This document shows, piece by piece, positions 33,898 to 42,698 of a stretch of DNA of 64,000 nt (position 1 is the first letter of the stretch; each line of letters starts with the position of its first letter). The DNA is taken from NCBI RefSeq assembly GCF_000373565.1, contig NZ_KB891808.1:1-64000 (forward strand), read 5' to 3'. The notes below the pieces were generated by a model. The model had not been told where the DNA came from. It saw only the letters and a program-made list of their open reading frames with translations, and made no database searches. Made by a program: the position numbers and the translations under genes. The stretch is from Streptomyces sp. HmicA12 (GTDB lineage Bacteria > Actinomycetota > Actinomycetes > Streptomycetales > Streptomycetaceae).

Positions 33898-33958
33898 GGG
33901 AAGAGTGGCAGCAGGAAGCGTTGCCTGTCAGGAGCGCGTCAGGAGGTTGGCCGGAAAT
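33898..33958 (-). promoter_or_regulatory. Conserved upstream block of M4 protease 2
   Basis: Minus-strand motifs TTCCGGCCAACCT, CGCG, TGACAGG, TGCCAC and TTCCC appear in the same order and near the same spacing as before paralogue 1. Here the block lies about 155-215 bases upstream of the TTG start, further than in paralogue 1. Confidence 0.75.
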
Positions 33959-34090
33959 GGTTCGCTGTGCGGGTGGGCGCGTTCGTTATGCGGAGGCGGT
34001 GGGGGGCGGTGATTTGCGATCCGGATGCTCTCGGGCGCGGGCCTTTTCAGCTGCGCGGACACGTCTGCCTGCCGCTCCGGCGCGTGCGGC

Positions 34091-34132
34091 TGCGGGTCGG
34101 GTGTGGCTGGTCGCGCAGTTCCCCGCGCCCCT
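34091..34132 (+). repeat. 42-bp dispersed repeat, copy c
   Basis: Reads TGCGGGTCGGGTGTGGCTGG then TCGCGCAGTTCCCCGCGCCCCT. It is the third copy of the repeat at 16600 and 16684. Apart from this repeat and the protease block, the 548-bp gap from 33744 to 34291 shows no credible gene. Confidence 0.75.
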
Positions 34133-34291
34133 GTCGGGGCTCGGGCCCTTCGCGATCGCGGCGGACTTCGGTGCGTGGGGCATCGCAGGCGCTGTCCTCG
34201 GGCATGGCCGGATTCGACCGCGTGAGTGGCTTCATGAGGTTGCAACACGCCCTCCACCTACGGCAGTTGACGTACTCCTACCGTCTCTTCC

Positions 34292-35797
34292 ATGACGGTC
34301 ACGCCGGACGCCCCCACTCAGGAACGCGACACACCCTTCGACACGCACTACCGCTTCCCCGCCGACCTGGACCGCGCCCACCTCGGTGCGCGCGGCACGG
34401 TCGCCGTGATCGGCGGCGGCGTCAGCGGCCTCGCGTGTGCCTACGAACTGACGCGGCGCGGCCTGGACGTGACCGTGTACGAGCGTGCCGACCGGCCCGG
34501 CGGCCGGGTCCGCACCCACCGCTTCTGGGACGGCACCCACGGCGAACTCGGCGCGATGCGGCTGCCCGCCAACCACCACACCACCCTCCACTACGTACGT
34601 GAGTTCGCCCTGCCCACGCGGCCGTTCGTGAACGCCTCGCCCGACACGCTGCTGCACCTGCGCGGCACCCGCCTGCGCGCCAGCGACGCCGACCGGGCCC
34701 CGGCCCTCTACGGACTTCAGGGAGCGGAGGACCGCGACCCGCGCGTCCTGCTCGACTCCCTTCTGCACGACATCTGGGACACCCTCACGCCCGAGCAGCA
34801 CCGGGCCGTGCTCCGCGGGGACGTGGACGGCGACCCCGTCCTGGAGGAGCTGATGGCGCGCTCGCTGTGGCAGCACGCGCGGCAGCGGCTCACCCCGGCG
34901 GCCTGGGAACTCGTCGGCCAGGCCAGCGGACTCGCCCAGTACGAGCACGCCTGCCTGCTGGAGGTCCTGGTCGACTACTTCGGCCTGTTCCACGTCGCAC
35001 AGCTCGAACTCGTCGGCGGCACGGACCAGTTGGTGTCCGCGTTCGTGCGGCGGCTGCCGCCGGGCACACTGCGGCTCGGCACCACCGTGGACCGGGTCCG
35101 CACCGAGCGGGACGGCGTACGGATCCTGGGACAGCGGTTCGGCGAACGGTTCGAGAAGCCGTACGACTGGGTGGTGTGCGCACTGCCCGCGCCCGCCCTG
35201 GACCGGGTCCGCTTCGAGCCCGCGCTGCCCGCCGCCCAGCAGGCCGCCATCCGCGGCATCCACTACGCCTCCAGCAGCAAGACCCTCGTCCACGTGGAGC
35301 GGCGGCTGTGGGAGCAGCGCGACGGCGTCTTCGGCGGCGGCAGCTTCACCGACCTTCCGGTGCAGCAGGTCTGGTACCCGTCCGACAACGCCGACGCCCG
35401 CGATCCGGACCGCTCGGCCGCGCCCGCCGTGCTCACCGGCGCCTACCAGTGGGAGTCCAGCGCCCGCCGGTTCGCCCTGCTGCCGGAGGCCGAACGCACC
35501 GCCCGGGTCCTGCAGTCCCTGGAGGAACTGCACCCCGGGATCAGCGACACCGTCGACGACGTCGTCCACTGGAGCTGGGACGCCCAGCTCGGCGGCGGCG
35601 CGTTCGCCTATCTCGCGCCGGGCCAGCACGGCCGCTACCTGGGAGCCCTCGGCGCCGCGCACCCGGCGCCCGCGCCCCGCGTCTTCTTCGCGGGCGAGCA
35701 GCTGTCGGTGGCGCACGCCTGGATCCAGGGCGCGCTGGAGTCGGCGCTGCACGCGGTGCGGGCCGTTCTCGAGCGGGCCGGTGCGCGGGTCGGCTGA
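34292..35797 (+). CDS. FAD-dependent flavin amine oxidase
   Basis: A 501-residue flavin amine oxidase. The dinucleotide-binding motif VIGGGVSGLACAYEL with the downstream Glu in TVYERADRPGGRVRTH starts near residue 38; LGAMRLPANHHT continues the monoamine/L-amino-acid oxidase pattern, and the C-terminus has FFAGEQLSVAHAWIQGALES, the FAD-contact motif. It oxidises an amine or amino acid to an imine. The ATG lacks a ribosome binding site and has TACCGT exactly 7 bases before it, so it is probably leaderless. The substrate is unknown. Confidence 0.9.
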   Translation: MTVTPDAPTQERDTPFDTHYRFPADLDRAHLGARGTVAVIGGGVSGLACAYELTRRGLDVTVYERADRPGGRVRTHRFWDGTHGELGAMRLPANHHTTLHYVREFALPTRPFVNASPDTLLHLRGTRLRASDADRAPALYGLQGAEDRDPRVLLDSLLHDIWDTLTPEQHRAVLRGDVDGDPVLEELMARSLWQHARQRLTPAAWELVGQASGLAQYEHACLLEVLVDYFGLFHVAQLELVGGTDQLVSAFVRRLPPGTLRLGTTVDRVRTERDGVRILGQRFGERFEKPYDWVVCALPAPALDRVRFEPALPAAQQAAIRGIHYASSSKTLVHVERRLWEQRDGVFGGGSFTDLPVQQVWYPSDNADARDPDRSAAPAVLTGAYQWESSARRFALLPEAERTARVLQSLEELHPGISDTVDDVVHWSWDAQLGGGAFAYLAPGQHGRYLGALGAAHPAPAPRVFFAGEQLSVAHAWIQGALESALHAVRAVLERAGARVG

Positions 35798-35822
35798 GGC
35801 GGGAGCGGGAGCGGGAGCGGGC

Positions 35823-36815
35823 GTGGCCGGTGCGAGGGGAGCGGCCGCAGCGGCCGGCGTGGCCCGGTGGGCGCCGCCCGTCGTGGCGCTCGTCTGGGGC
35901 GCCAACTACACGGTGAACGCCTGGGGATTGAGGGAGTTCACGGTCGTCGGGTTCAACGCGGCCCGCTTCCTGCTCGCCGCGCCGCTGCTGCTCGCGGTGG
36001 CGCGGATCGCGGAGGGCGGGCTGCGGGTGCCCCGGGAACGGTGGCCGCGGCTGCTCCTGTCGTCCGCGGTCGGCATCGTCGGCTACCAGCTGGCGTTCTC
36101 GGCGGCGGTCCGGCTCACCGCCCCGGCCACCGCCGCGATCCTCGTCGCCCTCTCACCCTTCTTCGCCGCGGTGTTCGGACGGTGGGCGGGGGAGCGGTCG
36201 ACCGTGCCCGCGGGACGCTTCCTGCGCGGCGGACTGCTCGCGTTCGCCGGGGTGACCCTCGTGGTCCTCGGCCGGGGCGGGGGCGGCGCCGCGTCCTGGC
36301 AGGGCGACGCCCTCGCGGTGACGGCGGCGGCGCTGTGGGGCTGGTATCCGGTGGTCACCCGGCCGTTGCTCACCGGGCACTCCGCACTGCGGATCACGGC
36401 CTGGACGTCCACGGTGGGCGCGGCCGTCCTGCTGCCGCTCGCCGCGCTCACGTCCTTCACCGTGCGCGGCACGGCCCCGGACGCCCTCTCGTGGTTCTCG
36501 CTCGCCTACTCGGTGCTGCTCGTCACCGTGGCCGGACTCGTCCTCTGGTACCGGGCCGTGCGGCGGGCGGGCTCGGCCGCGGTGATGCTCTGGATGTTCG
36601 CCGTGCCGCCGGCCGCCGCGCTCTTCGCCGCCGCGGTCGGCGCCGACTCCCTCACCTGGCCGCAAGCCGCCGGGACGGCCGTGATCCTGGCCGCCCTGGG
36701 CTACGTACACGCCCCCGCTCGCCCATCAACCCGTACGCACGAAAGGGCACTCCATGACCATCACCCTCGACCAGGCGGACACGATCGTGCGGGCCGGGCT
36801 CGCCTTCGCCCGTGA
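35823..36815 (+). CDS. EamA/DMT-family transporter
   Basis: A 330-residue membrane protein with ten predicted helices in two EamA repeats (PPVVALVWGANYTVNAWGLR begins the first; ALAVTAAALWGWYPVVTRPL the second). Such proteins export small metabolites such as amino acids or drugs. GTG at 35823 follows a run of GGGAGC units; an in-frame GTG at 35781 would overlap the oxidase. The last residues, rich in Arg and His, are encoded inside the next gene, a 62-base overlap. Co-direction with the amine oxidase suggests one transcription unit. Confidence 0.85.
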   Translation: MAGARGAAAAAGVARWAPPVVALVWGANYTVNAWGLREFTVVGFNAARFLLAAPLLLAVARIAEGGLRVPRERWPRLLLSSAVGIVGYQLAFSAAVRLTAPATAAILVALSPFFAAVFGRWAGERSTVPAGRFLRGGLLAFAGVTLVVLGRGGGGAASWQGDALAVTAAALWGWYPVVTRPLLTGHSALRITAWTSTVGAAVLLPLAALTSFTVRGTAPDALSWFSLAYSVLLVTVAGLVLWYRAVRRAGSAAVMLWMFAVPPAAALFAAAVGADSLTWPQAAGTAVILAALGYVHAPARPSTRTHERALHDHHPRPGGHDRAGRARLRP

Positions 36816-37185
36816 CGAGAAGTTCGCGCCGCTGACCCTCGCCGTCCTCGACCCGGGCGGCACCCTCGTCGCGCTCGCCCGGCAGGACGGCTCGGGCCTG
36901 CTGCGCCCCGACGTCGCGGTCGCCAAGGCCTGGGGCGTGCTCGGGCTCGGCATCGACAACCGGGAGATCGCCCGACGGGCCACGGCCGCCCCGGCGTTCT
37001 TCGCCTCCGTGACCGCGCTCGCCGGGGGCCGGATCCTGGACGTGCCCGGCGGCGTGTTCGTCCGGGACGCGGAGGGGCGGCTGCTCGGCGCGGTCGGCGC
37101 CACGGGCGACACGTCGCTCAACGACGAACGGGCCGCGGTCGCCGGGATCGAGGCGGCGGGACTGATCCCGGTGACGGGCGAGTGA
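36754..37185 (+). CDS. GlcG/HbpS-family protein
   Basis: A 143-residue protein of the GlcG/HbpS fold, with the typical LTLAVLDPGGTLVALARQDG (about 26-45), KAWGVLGLG and VFVRDAEGRLLGAVGATG. HbpS of Streptomyces binds haem and senses redox stress; many relatives have unknown function. No signal peptide is seen, unlike HbpS itself. ATG at 36754 follows GAAAGGG and lies inside the end of the EamA gene in another frame. Confidence 0.85.
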   Translation: MTITLDQADTIVRAGLAFARDEKFAPLTLAVLDPGGTLVALARQDGSGLLRPDVAVAKAWGVLGLGIDNREIARRATAAPAFFASVTALAGGRILDVPGGVFVRDAEGRLLGAVGATGDTSLNDERAAVAGIEAAGLIPVTGE

Positions 37186-37204
37186 GCGCGGTCGCGCCGT
37201 CCGG

Positions 37205-37948
37205 TCAGTCCCGGGGATCCACCCACAACGCCTCGCCCACGGCGCACAGTTCACCGTGCGCGTCGGCGACGGCCATCCCGTAACGGTGCTTGCGCCCGGA
37301 CTCCTCGCGCACCCACGCGTACGTGATGTGGGGTGCCCCGGCCCGCACGGGGCGCGGCGACGACGCCGTGAGCGAAGCGGTCATGGCACCGGCCCGCTGC
37401 GAACCGAGCAACCGGCCCGCCCAGTTCCCCGGGCAGTCCAGGGCGCCCCACACGATGTGCGGCGGCAGGGTCCCGTCCGGGTCCGCGTGCACCGGGTCGG
37501 GCGTCCAGTCGCAGGCCACGACGTCCGCCCGGCCGGGGACCCGCCCGCAGTGCGTCCGCAGCCCCGTGCGCGAGGTCCGGCCCATCCCGCACCCGAAACA
37601 GTCGTGCCCCTCGTCGTGCCGCCACACGCCCCGGAGCTCCTCGGCGGCGCGGGCCGCCTCCGCGAGCGTGGGCGGCGCGGGCGGCGCGGGCGGCGCGGGC
37701 GGCGCGGCGTCGTCGAGACCGGGCGCCGGTGCCGCCACGGCGAGGACGCGCCCGTCGCCGCCCCGCAACTCGACGCCGCCGTCCGGCAGTCCGGCCCGGA
37801 CCAGCTCCGTCTCCACGGGCACGGGCCCGCGGAAGTCGACGCGTACGGTCTTGGCGTCCAACGCCTCGGCGAGCCGCCCGGCGACGTATCCACCGAAGGC
37901 GATGCCCTCATAGCCCTGGTACAGGGCGGGGACGATCATCTGCTCCAT
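37205..37948 (-). CDS. Hotdog-fold thioesterase-like protein
   Basis: A 247-residue protein with a double-hotdog layout: an N-terminal half (YQGYEGIAFGGYVAGRLAEA) and a C-terminal half after a DCFGCGM motif, ending in ITYAWVREESGRKHRYGMAV. Such proteins hydrolyse acyl-CoA or acyl-ACP thioesters. The halves are joined by a Pro/Ala linker (PPAPPAPPAPPT) encoded by four near-perfect 9-bp repeats near 37672-37706. It ends 19 bases after the stop of the convergent GlcG-like gene. Confidence 0.65.
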   Translation of the reverse strand: MEQMIVPALYQGYEGIAFGGYVAGRLAEALDAKTVRVDFRGPVPVETELVRAGLPDGGVELRGGDGRVLAVAAPAPGLDDAAPPAPPAPPAPPTLAEAARAAEELRGVWRHDEGHDCFGCGMGRTSRTGLRTHCGRVPGRADVVACDWTPDPVHADPDGTLPPHIVWGALDCPGNWAGRLLGSQRAGAMTASLTASSPRPVRAGAPHITYAWVREESGRKHRYGMAVADAHGELCAVGEALWVDPRD

Positions 37949-37995
37949 CCCGTCATGGGATCACATGAGCGCCCCGGGAGGTGGCGAGCTGGGCT

Positions 37996-39906
37996 TCACG
38001 AACGCGGAGACGGACTCGACGCCGAAGCCACCAGACTCTCCCGCCAGGCCCGGTGCAACCCCGCGAACACCCCGCTGCCCCCGATGAGTTCACCCGGCGT
38101 CCCGTCCTCCACGACGCGCCCGTACTCCATCACCAGGACCCGGTCCGCGATCTCCACCGTGGAGAGCCGGTGCGCGATCACCACGGCGGTCCGCCCGCGC
38201 AGCACCGTCCGCATCGCCCGCTGCACCGCCCGCTCCCCGGGAATGTCCAGCGAACTCGTCGCCTCGTCGAGGATCAGCACCGCCGGGTCGGCGAGCAGCG
38301 CCCGCGCGAACGCGACCAACTGCCGCTGCCCCGCCGAGATCCGCCCGCCCCGCTTGCGCACATCGGTGTCGTACCCGTCGGGCAGCGCGGAGATGAAGTC
38401 GTGCGCCCCGATCGCCTTCGCGGCCCGCTCGATCTCCTCCCGGCTCGCCTCCGGCCGCCCGATCGCGATGTTCTCGGCGACGGTCCCGGAGAACAGGAAC
38501 GCCTCCTGCGTCACCATGACCACCCCGCGCCGCAGCTCGGCGTTGGACAGCTCCCGCACGTCGACGCCGTCGAGCAGCACCCGCCCGTGCGACGGGTCGT
38601 AGAAGCGCGAAAGGAGCTTCGCCAGCGTCGACTTGCCCGCGCCCGTCGACCCGACGACCGCCACCGTCTGCCCGGCGGGCAGCGTCAGGTCGAAGCGCGG
38701 CAGCACCTCGCCGCCGGTCCGGTAGCCGAACGACACGTCGTCGAAGACGACCTCGCGGCCCGGCTGCCCGTCCGCCGCCGCGGGCAGCTCGCGCGGCGCG
38801 ACCGGCTCCGGCACGGACGGCGTCTGCGCGAGCAGCCCCGCGATCTTCTTCAGGGACGCGGCGGCACTCTCGTACGAGTTGAGGAACATCGCGAGCCGGT
38901 CGATGGGGTCGTACAGACGGCGGATGAACAGCACCGCCGCGGCCAGGACACCGAGTTCGAGCGTGCCGCCGGCCACCCGGTACGCGCCCCACAGCACCAT
39001 TCCCGCCACCGCCACGTTGGCGATGAGCCGCGATCCGACGACGTAGCGGGCCATCTCCAGCATCGCGGTGCCGTTGGACCGCTCGTGCCGCCGGTTGAGC
39101 CGGGCGAAGTGCGTGTCGTTGGCGGCTTCGCGGCGGAACGCCCGCACCGGCCGGATCCCGTTCATCGTCTCCACGAACTTGACGATGACCGCGGCGATCG
39201 CCGACGAGCGTTCCCCGTACGCCCGCGCGGCCCGCCGCCGGTAGGTGCGGATCAGCACGTACAGCGGCACGAACGACGCCGCGGCCACCGCCCCGATCCC
39301 GAGGTCGAGCCAGAGCAGCATCGCGGTGATGTAGAGGGAGGCGAGGATGACGTTGACGAGCTCCTGCAGGCCTTCGCTCAGCAGCTCGCGCAGCGACTCC
39401 ACGTCCGTCGTCGCCCGCGAGATGACCCGCCCCGACGTGTACCGGTCGTGGAAGTCGACGCTGAGCGCCTGCGCGTGCCGGAAGATGCGGCCGCGCAGAT
39501 CGAGCAGCACGTTCTGACTGACACGGGCCGACAACCGCACGTACAGGTACTGGAAGAGGGCCGACGCGACGGCGGTCAGCAGGAAGCCGACACCGACCGC
39601 GACCAGTGGCCCGTAGGAGTGGTCGCGGAACGCCGGCACCGCGCTGTCGATCGCGTACGCGACGATCAGCGGGCCGGACTGCACGGCGCCCTGCTGGAGC
39701 AGCAGGGCGAGCACCGTCAGCAGTGCCGTACGCCGATGGGGCGCGAGGAGCGAGCGCAGCAGGGAGCCCGTCGCGCCCTGCGGCGTCGGCAGGTCGTCCT
39801 GGTCGAACGGGTCGCCGGGGGCGCCGGGGGAGGGGAGTCGCGGCTCCTCACCCGCTTCGGGTTCCTCGCCGGCCCGTGCCTTCGGAGTGTTCGCCGTCGT
39901 CGTCAT
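37996..39906 (-). CDS. ABC exporter half, canonical nucleotide-binding domain
   Basis: A 636-residue ABC exporter subunit with six N-terminal membrane helices and a C-terminal ATPase. Walker A is GSTGAGKS, the signature is variant ISAGQ, Walker B is VLILDEATSSLD with the catalytic Glu, and the H-loop is IAHRLST. Its ATG overlaps the stop of the partner gene (ATGA). Together with the partner it is likely a heterodimeric exporter of drugs or lipids at the cell membrane. Confidence 0.93.
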   Translation of the reverse strand: MTTTANTPKARAGEEPEAGEEPRLPSPGAPGDPFDQDDLPTPQGATGSLLRSLLAPHRRTALLTVLALLLQQGAVQSGPLIVAYAIDSAVPAFRDHSYGPLVAVGVGFLLTAVASALFQYLYVRLSARVSQNVLLDLRGRIFRHAQALSVDFHDRYTSGRVISRATTDVESLRELLSEGLQELVNVILASLYITAMLLWLDLGIGAVAAASFVPLYVLIRTYRRRAARAYGERSSAIAAVIVKFVETMNGIRPVRAFRREAANDTHFARLNRRHERSNGTAMLEMARYVVGSRLIANVAVAGMVLWGAYRVAGGTLELGVLAAAVLFIRRLYDPIDRLAMFLNSYESAAASLKKIAGLLAQTPSVPEPVAPRELPAAADGQPGREVVFDDVSFGYRTGGEVLPRFDLTLPAGQTVAVVGSTGAGKSTLAKLLSRFYDPSHGRVLLDGVDVRELSNAELRRGVVMVTQEAFLFSGTVAENIAIGRPEASREEIERAAKAIGAHDFISALPDGYDTDVRKRGGRISAGQRQLVAFARALLADPAVLILDEATSSLDIPGERAVQRAMRTVLRGRTAVVIAHRLSTVEIADRVLVMEYGRVVEDGTPGELIGGSGVFAGLHRAWRESLVASASSPSPRS

Positions 39907-41741
39907 GCGTGCGCAGCCTCCTCCGCCTCGGCGGCCTCGTCGTCCCCCGACATCAGATACCGGTACTCGGCGCTGGTCCGCAGCAGCTCCTGATGCGTGC
40001 CGACCGCCGTGATCCGCCCTTCCGAGAGCAGCGCCACCCGGTCCGCGAGCAGCACCGTGGACGGCCGGTGCGCGACCACCAGGGCCGTACTGTCCGCGAG
40101 GACGCGCCGCAGCGCCGCCTCCACCGCGGCCTCCGTGTGCACGTCGAGCGCGGACAACGGGTCGTCCAGCACGAGGAACCGGGGCTCACCCACGACGGTA
40201 CGGGCCAGCGCGAGCCGTTGTCGCTGTCCGCCCGACAGGCTCAGCCCCTGCTCGCCGACCTCCGTGTCGGCGCCGTCCGGCAGCCGCTCCACGAAGTCGG
40301 CCTGCGCGACCCCGAGCGCCCGCTGCACCGCGTCGTCCCCGGCCTCGGGGGCGCCCATCCGCACGTTCTCCGCGACGGACGCGGAGAACAGGGTCGGCTC
40401 CTCGAACGCCATCGACACCAGCGTGCGCAGTTCCTCGCGCGGCATCGCGGTGATGTCCCGCCCGTCGAGCGTGATGCGCCCGGCCGTCACGTCGTACAGG
40501 CGCGGCACGAGCGCGGTCAGCGTCGTCTTGCCGCAGCCGGTCGCGCCGACCAGCGCCATCGTCTCGCCGGACCGTATGTGCAGGTCTATGCGGCTCAGGG
40601 TCGGCACGGAGTCGGGGGCGGCGTCCGGGTAGCGGAACACGACGCCCTCGAACCGCAGCCCGCTCCCGCCGTGTTCGCCCGCCGTCGGCCGGACCCGCGG
40701 ATCCTCCTGGGCCTCGTCCATCACCTCGAAGTACCTGCGGGTGGCCGTGGCCGCCTCCTGGCTCATCGCGAGCAGGAACCCGATGGACTCGATGGGCCAG
40801 CGCAGCGCCAGCGCCGTCGACAGGAACGCGACCAGCGTCCCCGCCGACAGATCGCCGTCCGCGACCTCCACGGTGCCGAGCACGAGCGCCGTGCCGAGCG
40901 CCAGCTCCGGAAGCAGCGTGATCACGCCGAGGATCCCGGCGAGCAGCCGCGCCTTGGTCAGCTCGGTGCCGCGCACGGTCCGCGACAGCTCACGGAACGC
41001 GCGGGCCTGACTGCGGTGCCGCCCGAACCCCTTGATGATCCGGATGCCGAGCACGGACTCCTCGACGACGGTGGTCAGGTCACCGACCTGGTCCTGTGCT
41101 CGCCGCGACGCCTCCGCGTACCCGTGCTCGAAGCGGTAGCAGACCGCCATCAGCGGCACGGCGGGCGCGAGCAGCACGAGCCCGAGGCCCCAGTCCTGCA
41201 CGACGAGCACCGCGAGCCCCGCCACGATCGTGACGCTGTTGACGATGAGGAACGTCAGCGGGAACGCGAGGAACATCCGCACGACCATGAGATCGGTCGT
41301 GGCACGTGACAACAGCTGGCCCGAAGCCCACTTGTCGTGGAACGCGACCGGCATCCGCTGCAACTGCCCGTACAGATCGGCCCGCATCGCCGCCTCGACC
41401 CCGGCGAGCGGTCGCGCCACCAGCCATCGCCGCAGCCCGAACAGCAGCGCCTCCGCGACGCCGAGCGCGAGCAGCACCCCGGCCCCGAGCCACACACCGC
41501 CCGGGTCCTGGTCGGTCACCGGACCGTCGACGATCCACTTCAGCACGAGCGGGAACACCAGCGCGAGGCACGACGCGATCACCGCGACCGCGGCGGCACC
41601 CGCCCAGCGGGCCCGCACGGGCCGTACGTACGGCCACAGCCGTGCCAGGGTCCGGACGGCCGACTGCCGTACGGGCGCCGCTGATTGAGGTGGTCCGCCG
41701 CTCCGGTCAGGATCCGTGGTCGGTGCATCTGTAGTCGTCAT
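39903..41741 (-). CDS. ABC exporter half, degenerate Walker B
   Basis: A 612-residue partner exporter subunit with six membrane helices, Walker A GATGCGKT, signature LSGGQ and Walker B FLVLDDPLSALD. Asp replaces the catalytic Glu, so this half supplies the non-hydrolysing site of a heterodimer of the TM287/288 or BmrCD type. The H-loop AHRPST is kept. ATG at 41741. Upstream, CAGTGG (41742-41747) and CCACTG (41763-41768) form a short inverted repeat that could be an operator. Confidence 0.93.
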   Translation of the reverse strand: MTTTDAPTTDPDRSGGPPQSAAPVRQSAVRTLARLWPYVRPVRARWAGAAAVAVIASCLALVFPLVLKWIVDGPVTDQDPGGVWLGAGVLLALGVAEALLFGLRRWLVARPLAGVEAAMRADLYGQLQRMPVAFHDKWASGQLLSRATTDLMVVRMFLAFPLTFLIVNSVTIVAGLAVLVVQDWGLGLVLLAPAVPLMAVCYRFEHGYAEASRRAQDQVGDLTTVVEESVLGIRIIKGFGRHRSQARAFRELSRTVRGTELTKARLLAGILGVITLLPELALGTALVLGTVEVADGDLSAGTLVAFLSTALALRWPIESIGFLLAMSQEAATATRRYFEVMDEAQEDPRVRPTAGEHGGSGLRFEGVVFRYPDAAPDSVPTLSRIDLHIRSGETMALVGATGCGKTTLTALVPRLYDVTAGRITLDGRDITAMPREELRTLVSMAFEEPTLFSASVAENVRMGAPEAGDDAVQRALGVAQADFVERLPDGADTEVGEQGLSLSGGQRQRLALARTVVGEPRFLVLDDPLSALDVHTEAAVEAALRRVLADSTALVVAHRPSTVLLADRVALLSEGRITAVGTHQELLRTSAEYRYLMSGDDEAAEAEEAAHA

Positions 41742-41804
41742 CAGTGGTGAGACTACGGTTTGCCACTGACATCGCACACCGGGTTTCGGCCTCGATCGCG
41801 ACGG

Positions 41805-42296
41805 TCACAGGCGGTGCACGGTGTGCAGGCTCCGTGCGTAGACGCCGGTGCCGTCCAACAGCGAGGCGCCGCCCAGATCCGCCATGGTGGGACCGTCACC
41901 CGTCTTACGGCTGGACAGGAAGCGCCGCGCCCCCGCCGCGTCCACGCCGAGGTGGATGCCGACGTGGTCGACCGTGGCCGAGACGGTGTCGTCGCCGGAG
42001 TCGGCGTTGAACAGCACCAGGTCGCCCGGTTGCAACAGCGCCGCGGCCGGTGGGGCGGTGCCGTCGGTGCGGTCGACATGGACGCCCGGCGCGTGTTCGG
42101 CCATGTCCCTCGACTTGCGGGGGAGCCGGGTGCCGGAGGCGTCCGCGCCCGCGGCCATCGGCACGCCCAGGTGATGGCCGTACACCATCCGCACGTAACC
42201 GGAGCAGTCGACGTTGCCGGTCTGCTTGCTGGACGGGCCCGTGTACGTGCCGTCGGGGAACGTCCACCCGACCGCGAGACCCGGAAAATCCTGCAC
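41805..42296 (-). pseudogene. NlpC/P60 cell-wall hydrolase, 5' part lost
   Basis: The reading frame encodes the C-terminal catalytic domain of an NlpC/P60 peptidase: the Cys in NVDCSGYVRMVYG, the His in VDHVGIHLG and a QPGDLVLF motif. Full proteins of this type carry a further N-terminal region, which is absent. The frame starts abruptly next to a truncated IS3 transposase, and the first residues (before VGWTFPDGTYTG) are not typical. An N-terminal piece may survive on the far side of the element at about 42700-42761. Confidence 0.75.
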
Positions 42297-42355
42297 AGCC
42301 GCTGTATGCCGTACTCCATGTGGTGGTCGGAGATGAACCGCCAGCGGCTGGTCAT
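42260..42355 (-). pseudogene. IS3-family transposase OrfB fragment
   Basis: The frame from the ATG at 42355 gives MTSRWRFISDHHMEYGIQRL and CRIFRVSRSG, the conserved start of IS3 OrfB. After about 30 residues homology stops and the DNA reads NlpC/P60 in another frame. The DDE catalytic domain is missing, so it is not functional. Confidence 0.8.
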
Positions 42356-42642
42356 CGACTCATCTCCTTCGCAAAATACTGGGCCGCCTTGCGAAGGATT
42401 TCCTTCTCCAGCTCCAGCTCGCGGACCTGCTTCCGCAGCCGCTTCAGCTCCTCGCGCTCGGCAGGCCTCACCGCTTCACCGTCCCCGCCGCCCGCACTGC
42501 CCCGGGCCCGCAGGACCCACTTGCGCAACGACTCGGTGTTGATCCCGAGCTCCTTGGCCACCGAGTTGACCGACCGGCCACTGGACTCGACCAGCCCGAC
42601 CGCGTCCCGCTTGAACTCTTCCGAATACCGGGTGACAGCCAC
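42352..42642 (-). CDS. IS3-family transposase OrfA
   Basis: A 96-residue OrfA with an HTH_Tnp_1 domain (RYSEEFKRDAVGLVESSGRS, then SVAKELGINTESLRKWV) and a C-terminal leucine zipper (REELKRLRKQVRELELEKEI) of the type used to form the OrfAB transposase. It is intact from ATG to TGA, preceded by GGAGGTGTCC. The stop overlaps the orfB start as ATGA. Confidence 0.9.
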   Translation of the reverse strand: MAVTRYSEEFKRDAVGLVESSGRSVNSVAKELGINTESLRKWVLRARGSAGGGDGEAVRPAEREELKRLRKQVRELELEKEILRKAAQYFAKEMSR

Positions 42643-42698
42643 CTGGACACCTCCTCGTCGGATCCCACGATCCGACCTTCAAGAGATGTCCACATTTC

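Noticed and set aside
37672..37706. GC-rich 9-bp tandem repeat as a regulatory site
   Set aside because: It lies inside a coding frame and simply encodes an Ala/Pro linker.
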